9,293 nt of DNA from contig CAMYJN010000057.1 in NCBI GenBank assembly GCA_947258625.1, positions 1-9,293 of the forward strand, in the 5' to 3' direction. This document shows positions 6,431 through 9,293 of this stretch, in pieces (the first letter of the stretch is position 1; the number at the start of each line of letters is the position of its first letter). The notes under the pieces were generated by a model. It ran no database searches, was not told the DNA's origin, and saw only the letters and a program-made list of their open reading frames with translations. The position numbers and the translations under genes are program-made. The DNA comes from an uncultured Polyangiaceae bacterium. GTDB taxonomy: Bacteria; Myxococcota_A; Polyangia; Polyangiales; Houyiibacteriaceae.

Positions 6431-6658
6431 ATGGACTTGGGAATGGTCGGCCTCGGCCGAATGGGCTCGAATCTCGTACGCAGGTTGATTCGCGACGGTC
6501 ACCGGGCCGTGGTCAATGACGTCGACCCTGCGTCGGTGTCCGCATTGGTCTTGGAGGGTGCCGAGGGCGCCCAGAGTCCTGCCGAGCTCGCCAACCGCGT
6601 CCTTTCCGCGATGCGCCAGCAGTTTGGTGGTCATGAAGAGAAGCCGGACCCGACATGA
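6431..6658 (+). pseudogene. gnd: Internally deleted 6-phosphogluconate dehydrogenase (N- and C-terminal ends fused in frame)
   Basis: A 75-codon open frame that combines two ends of a 6-phosphogluconate dehydrogenase. Residues 1-53 are the family's N-terminus: LGMVGLGRMGSNLVRR with the GxGxxG dinucleotide loop at 7-12, then the second strand and helix up to GAQSPAEL. Residues 54-70 (ANRVLSAMRQQFGGHEE) match the family's extreme C-terminus, normally FA-K-LSAMR-xFGGH. The whole middle is missing: the rest of the Rossmann domain, the substrate-binding and catalytic region and the large helical domain. I estimate about 220-230 residues lost relative to the ~300-residue short class. The seam is near 6583-6598, with no frameshift or stop. 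It cannot be an active dehydrogenase. Its stop overlaps the zwf ATG (ATGA, 6655-6658), the arrangement expected of an intact gnd-zwf pair. It is either a real in-frame deletion or an assembly collapse. Confidence 0.82.
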
Positions 6659-8031
6659 CCGACACGAGCTACGCCGACGCGCTGATCCTCTTTGGCATCA
6701 CGGGTGACCTCGCCCGCAGGAAGCTGTTCTCCGCCCTGTACGACCTCACCGCGGCCGGTCACCTCGACATGCGTGTGGTCGGCGTGGCGTCTCGCGGCTG
6801 GGATGACGAGATCCTGCGTCAGAAAGCTCATGATGCCTTGGAAGCATCCGGCCGCCCCATCGACGAGGAGGTGTTCGCGCGGCTCGCCGCCAACCTCTCT
6901 TACGTGTCTGGCAACTACCGCGAGCCTGGCACCTACCAAGCGATTCAAGAAAAAGCATCGGGCAGTGTCCGCGCCGTATCCTATCTCGCCATCCCCCCGA
7001 GCCTTTTCGAAGATGTCGTCGAGGGCCTGGCCTCGGTAGGCCTCAATCAGGGCGGTCGCCTCGTGTTGGAGAAACCGTTCGGTCGCGACGCGCAGTCGGC
7101 GACAGAGCTCAACGACATCATCCACCGTCATTTTCCGGAAGGCCAGGTGTACCGCATCGATCACTTCCTCGGGAAGGAAGCGGTCCAGAACCTCATGATT
7201 TACCGCTTTTCCAACACCGTCTTGGAACCGATTTGGAATCGCCACTTCGTGCGCGGCGTGCAGATCACCATGGCCGAGGACTTCGGTATCGAGGGAAGAG
7301 GCTCGTTCTACGACAAGGTGGGTACGATGCGCGATGTCGTGCAGAACCATCTCTTACAAGTCCTTTCCTTGCTCGCCATGGAGCCACCGGTCTCCGACGA
7401 CCCGGATTCGTTGCGTGACGAACGGGCGAAAGCCTTGAGTGCGATCGTGGCGCCGAGCCCCGACGCGGTCGTGCGCGGACAGTATGTGGGGTACCGCGAA
7501 GAGCCCGGTGTCGCGGCCGACTCCGATACCGAAACGTTTACCGCGGTTCGACTCGAGCTCGATTCGTGGCGCTGGGCGGGCGTGCCTTGGATCATTCGCG
7601 CGGGGAAGAGGCTCCATTCCACCGTCACCGAAGCAGTCGTCGAATTTGCGCGTCCTCCACGCCCGCTATTCGCTGACGTGGACTGTCGACCGAGTCCGAA
7701 CCGCTTGACGTTTCGCACCAAGCCCGACGATGGGATCAGCTTGTCGATGCAAATCAAGAAGCCTGGGCCTGCCATGGTCAGCCATCCGATCGACTTGCGC
7801 CTCGAGCACGATCGGCCACGCGGCCGCGATGCATACGACCGGCTGATCGGCGACGCGCTTCGCGGCGACCCCGGCTTGTTCGCCCGTCAGGACGGTGTGA
7901 TGCAAGCGTGGAGGGTCGTCGATCGTGCGTTGGCCGATGGTCGGTCGGTCGTGCCGTATCCACGAGGCAGCTGGGGACCGTCCGAGGCGAATGCCTTGCT
8001 AGGCGCCGATTGGCGTTGGCTCACGGCATGA
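6655..8031 (+). CDS. zwf: Glucose-6-phosphate 1-dehydrogenase
   Basis: This enzyme oxidises glucose-6-phosphate to 6-phosphogluconolactone with reduction of NADP+ (or NAD+), the entry step of the oxidative pentose phosphate and Entner-Doudoroff routes in the cytoplasm. Its 458 residues are slightly short of the common 480-500 but all landmarks are present. These are the dinucleotide loop GITGDLA (14-20), EKPFG (139-143), the substrate motif RIDHFLGKE (167-175) with D169 and H170, and the QNH segment with H232, which corresponds to the catalytic base in the Leuconostoc enzyme. A WAGVPWIIRAGKRL stretch (307-320) and a LRLEHDRP segment near 381-388 are typical of the C-terminal beta domain. The ATG overlaps the stop of the gnd remnant by ATGA, so translation is probably coupled to it. 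The usual companion pgl (lactonase) is not next to it; the following gene is a nucleotide-repair epimerase. Confidence 0.96.
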   Translation: MTDTSYADALILFGITGDLARRKLFSALYDLTAAGHLDMRVVGVASRGWDDEILRQKAHDALEASGRPIDEEVFARLAANLSYVSGNYREPGTYQAIQEKASGSVRAVSYLAIPPSLFEDVVEGLASVGLNQGGRLVLEKPFGRDAQSATELNDIIHRHFPEGQVYRIDHFLGKEAVQNLMIYRFSNTVLEPIWNRHFVRGVQITMAEDFGIEGRGSFYDKVGTMRDVVQNHLLQVLSLLAMEPPVSDDPDSLRDERAKALSAIVAPSPDAVVRGQYVGYREEPGVAADSDTETFTAVRLELDSWRWAGVPWIIRAGKRLHSTVTEAVVEFARPPRPLFADVDCRPSPNRLTFRTKPDDGISLSMQIKKPGPAMVSHPIDLRLEHDRPRGRDAYDRLIGDALRGDPGLFARQDGVMQAWRVVDRALADGRSVVPYPRGSWGPSEANALLGADWRWLTA

Positions 8032-8083
8032 CGAGGGGTCTGGTGACCGCTCTGCTCAAACACGTTTCGGGCCCGCCCCGCCC

Positions 8084-8824
8084 ATGACCAGCCAAGCCTT
8101 CGCGACCGATCTCGGCGTACGCGTCCCGGCCATTACCACCGACCAAATGCGCGAAGTCGACCGAGTCGCGATCGAGGAGCTGGGACCAAACCTCTATCAG
8201 ATGATGGAAAATGCCGGCCGCAATCTCGCGATCACGGTCCTCGAAACGCTTGGCGCCGCTTGGAGCGAGACGCCGATCACCGTTCTTTCGGGTACGGGCG
8301 GTAACGGAGGCGGAGGGATTTGCGCCGCGCGGCATCTCGCCAATCGTGGCGCAGATGTCACCGTCGTCCTCACCGATCCTGCCGGCCTCACGCCGGTCCC
8401 AAGCGAGCAACTCGCCGTCTATCGCGCCACCGCGGGCAAGGTGGCGGAACCGTCGGCTCTCGACGCGTTGCGGCCCCGGCTCATCGTCGACGCGATCATT
8501 GGATACAGCCTGCACGGACCACCGCGCGGGGTCGCGCGACGGATGATCGACTGGATTGGCACGAAGTCCGTCCCGGTGATTTCACTCGACGTCCCCTCGG
8601 GCATCGACGCGACGACGGGCGAATCATTTGGCTCCCAGGTGCAAGCCTCGGTGACGCTGACCTTGGCCTTGCCCAAGACCGGCCTCGACGCGGAGACGAG
8701 CGGCGATCTTTGGCTGGCTGACCTCGGCATCCCGGCGGAGGTTTATCGCCGGGTCGGCATCGACGTGCCCCGAGGGCTATTCGGAGACCGCTTTCGGGTG
8801 CCGTTGCGCCCTTTTGGCGTTTGA
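8084..8824 (+). CDS. nnrE: Stand-alone NAD(P)H-hydrate epimerase (YjeF N-terminal domain)
   Basis: A 246-residue protein of the YjeF_N family, which interconverts R and S forms of hydrated NAD(P)H so that the partner dehydratase (NnrD) can repair it. Seen: the N-terminal helix TTDQMREVDRVAI (18-30), LYQMMENAGRNLA (37-49), the glycine loop TGGNGGGGICAARHL (71-85), VDAIIG (135-140) with D136, and SLDVPSGIDATTG (167-179) with D169 and S172. The epimerase domain ends near residue 225, and no NnrD kinase-like domain follows, unlike the fused E. coli protein. The usual loop NNGGDG reads GNGGGG here, and the usual GTGL after the catalytic Asp strand reads GYSL, so substrate handling may differ. The ATG at 8084 has no clear ribosome binding site and starts 52 bases after zwf; the link with zwf makes sense as NADPH production plus NADPH repair. 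Confidence 0.85.
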   Translation: MTSQAFATDLGVRVPAITTDQMREVDRVAIEELGPNLYQMMENAGRNLAITVLETLGAAWSETPITVLSGTGGNGGGGICAARHLANRGADVTVVLTDPAGLTPVPSEQLAVYRATAGKVAEPSALDALRPRLIVDAIIGYSLHGPPRGVARRMIDWIGTKSVPVISLDVPSGIDATTGESFGSQVQASVTLTLALPKTGLDAETSGDLWLADLGIPAEVYRRVGIDVPRGLFGDRFRVPLRPFGV

Positions 8825-8851
8825 CCCGACCCGATGTAAAGCTTCATTCGA

Positions 8852-9293
8852 ATGGCGCTCAAACAAACCTCCGATTCCGCGGTGGATGAAGTCCGCGCTG
8901 CGCTCGGCCCCGCGCTTCAGCGCTTTGGGCCGGACTACTGGCGCGAACAGGACGCGGCCAAGACCTTTCCTACCGCCTTCTTCGAGACGATCGGCGAGGC
9001 GGGCTACTTCGGCACCTTCATCCCCGAGGCCTACGGTGGCCTGGACGCGGGCGCTCGCGTGGCTTCCGTGCTCGTCGAAGAGATCAACCGCGCGGGAGGT
9101 GACGCAGCCTCGGTCAACGCGCAGATGGCCATCTGCCGAACCCTCGTCCTTCACGGAACCGAAGACCAGAAGCAGCGGTACCTGCCGGGCGTCGCCTCCG
9201 GCGACATTCGATTCCTGACCGTGGCCGCCACCGAGCCCGACAGCGGTTCGAACATGAACGAGCTTGCGAGCAGCGCCCGCCGCGATGGCGACG
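8852..9293 (+). CDS. Acyl-CoA dehydrogenase, 5' part only
   Basis: The frame opens with ATG at 8852, 27 bases after the epimerase stop, and runs without a stop off the window end, giving 147 codons of a family that is normally about 380 residues long. The N-terminal all-alpha domain is visible, including AGYFGTFIPEAYGGL (50-64), a VLVEEINRAGG helix (73-83), HGTEDQKQRYLPG (101-113) and the FAD/substrate-contact segment TVAATEPDSGSN (123-134), the family's TEPxAGSD motif in slightly altered form. These are FAD enzymes that make the alpha-beta double bond in acyl-CoA thioesters in fatty-acid or amino-acid breakdown. The catalytic glutamate lies in the unseen part, so chain-length class cannot be told. 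There is no evident Shine-Dalgarno before the ATG. Confidence 0.9.
   Translation, partial: MALKQTSDSAVDEVRAALGPALQRFGPDYWREQDAAKTFPTAFFETIGEAGYFGTFIPEAYGGLDAGARVASVLVEEINRAGGDAASVNAQMAICRTLVLHGTEDQKQRYLPGVASGDIRFLTVAATEPDSGSNMNELASSARRDGD

Noticed and set aside
5891..6634. 247-codon minus-strand frame crossing the hydrolase end and gnd remnant
   Set aside because: It spans the ends of two sense genes and the intergenic gap with no motif or ribosome binding site of its own.
6431..6658. Calling this frame an intact small NAD-binding protein
   Set aside because: Its C-terminal 20 residues match the far end of 6-phosphogluconate dehydrogenase, which is better explained by an internal deletion than by a natural small protein.
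6631..7350. Long minus-strand open frame (239 codons) across the zwf 5' half
   Set aside because: It lies wholly antisense to the strongly conserved zwf region, has a His/Asp/Val-rich composition typical of antisense GC-rich shadows, and shows no recognisable motif.
1..9293. CRISPR array, tRNA, insertion sequence, defence or phage genes
   Set aside because: No repeat-spacer pattern, cloverleaf, transposase motif, terminal inverted repeats or integrase was found on reading both strands.

Overview
This window is GC-rich (I estimate around 60% G+C) and densely coded. It reads as a chromosomal, mostly housekeeping segment of a Gram-negative bacterium. A Myxococcota or other former deltaproteobacterial lineage is my best guess. 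It rests on gene style only: a small RRM protein beside RhlE, a lipoprotein with Asp-Pro-His-Ala-Gly-Met repeats, and GC-rich coding with long antisense shadow frames. I could not test it by search. No tRNA, rRNA, CRISPR array, insertion sequence or phage gene was seen.

Layout. The left part is read rightward: the 3' part of a Deg/HtrA-type serine protease with two PDZ-like domains (3-1397), a 248-base leader or intergenic stretch, a 93-residue RRM RNA-binding protein (1646-1927), and 13 bases later a RhlE-type DEAD-box helicase (1941-3203). The helicase meets a leftward 1-acylglycerol-phosphate-type acyltransferase (3109-4047) tail to tail, and the two coding ends overlap by 95 bases. Upstream of the acyltransferase, also leftward, is an exported lipoprotein (4233-4967). 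An 80-base divergent intergenic region follows. The rest is read rightward: an alpha/beta hydrolase (5048-6343), a gutted 6-phosphogluconate dehydrogenase (6431-6658), glucose-6-phosphate dehydrogenase zwf (6655-8031), a stand-alone NAD(P)H-hydrate epimerase (8084-8824), and the 5' third of an acyl-CoA dehydrogenase (8852 to the window end).

How the genes fit together. The RRM protein and helicase look like a two-gene RNA-remodelling unit. The zwf block is about NADPH: Zwf makes NADPH from glucose-6-phosphate, 6-phosphogluconate dehydrogenase would normally make a second one, and the epimerase repairs hydrated, damaged NAD(P)H. The acyltransferase, lipoprotein and hydrolase are membrane, envelope or lipid-related.

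The most striking observation is the 75-codon gnd remnant. It carries the first ~53 residues (Rossmann fold start) and the last ~20 residues (the LSAMR...FGGH end) of the family, joined in frame. Its Shine-Dalgarno and its ATGA overlap with zwf are intact. Either a large in-frame deletion has been kept so that zwf translation stays coupled, or the assembly has collapsed here. Next in interest are a stand-alone epimerase with altered substrate loops and the antisense-encoded basic tail of the helicase. I did not find a clear new defence, mobile or biosynthetic system.
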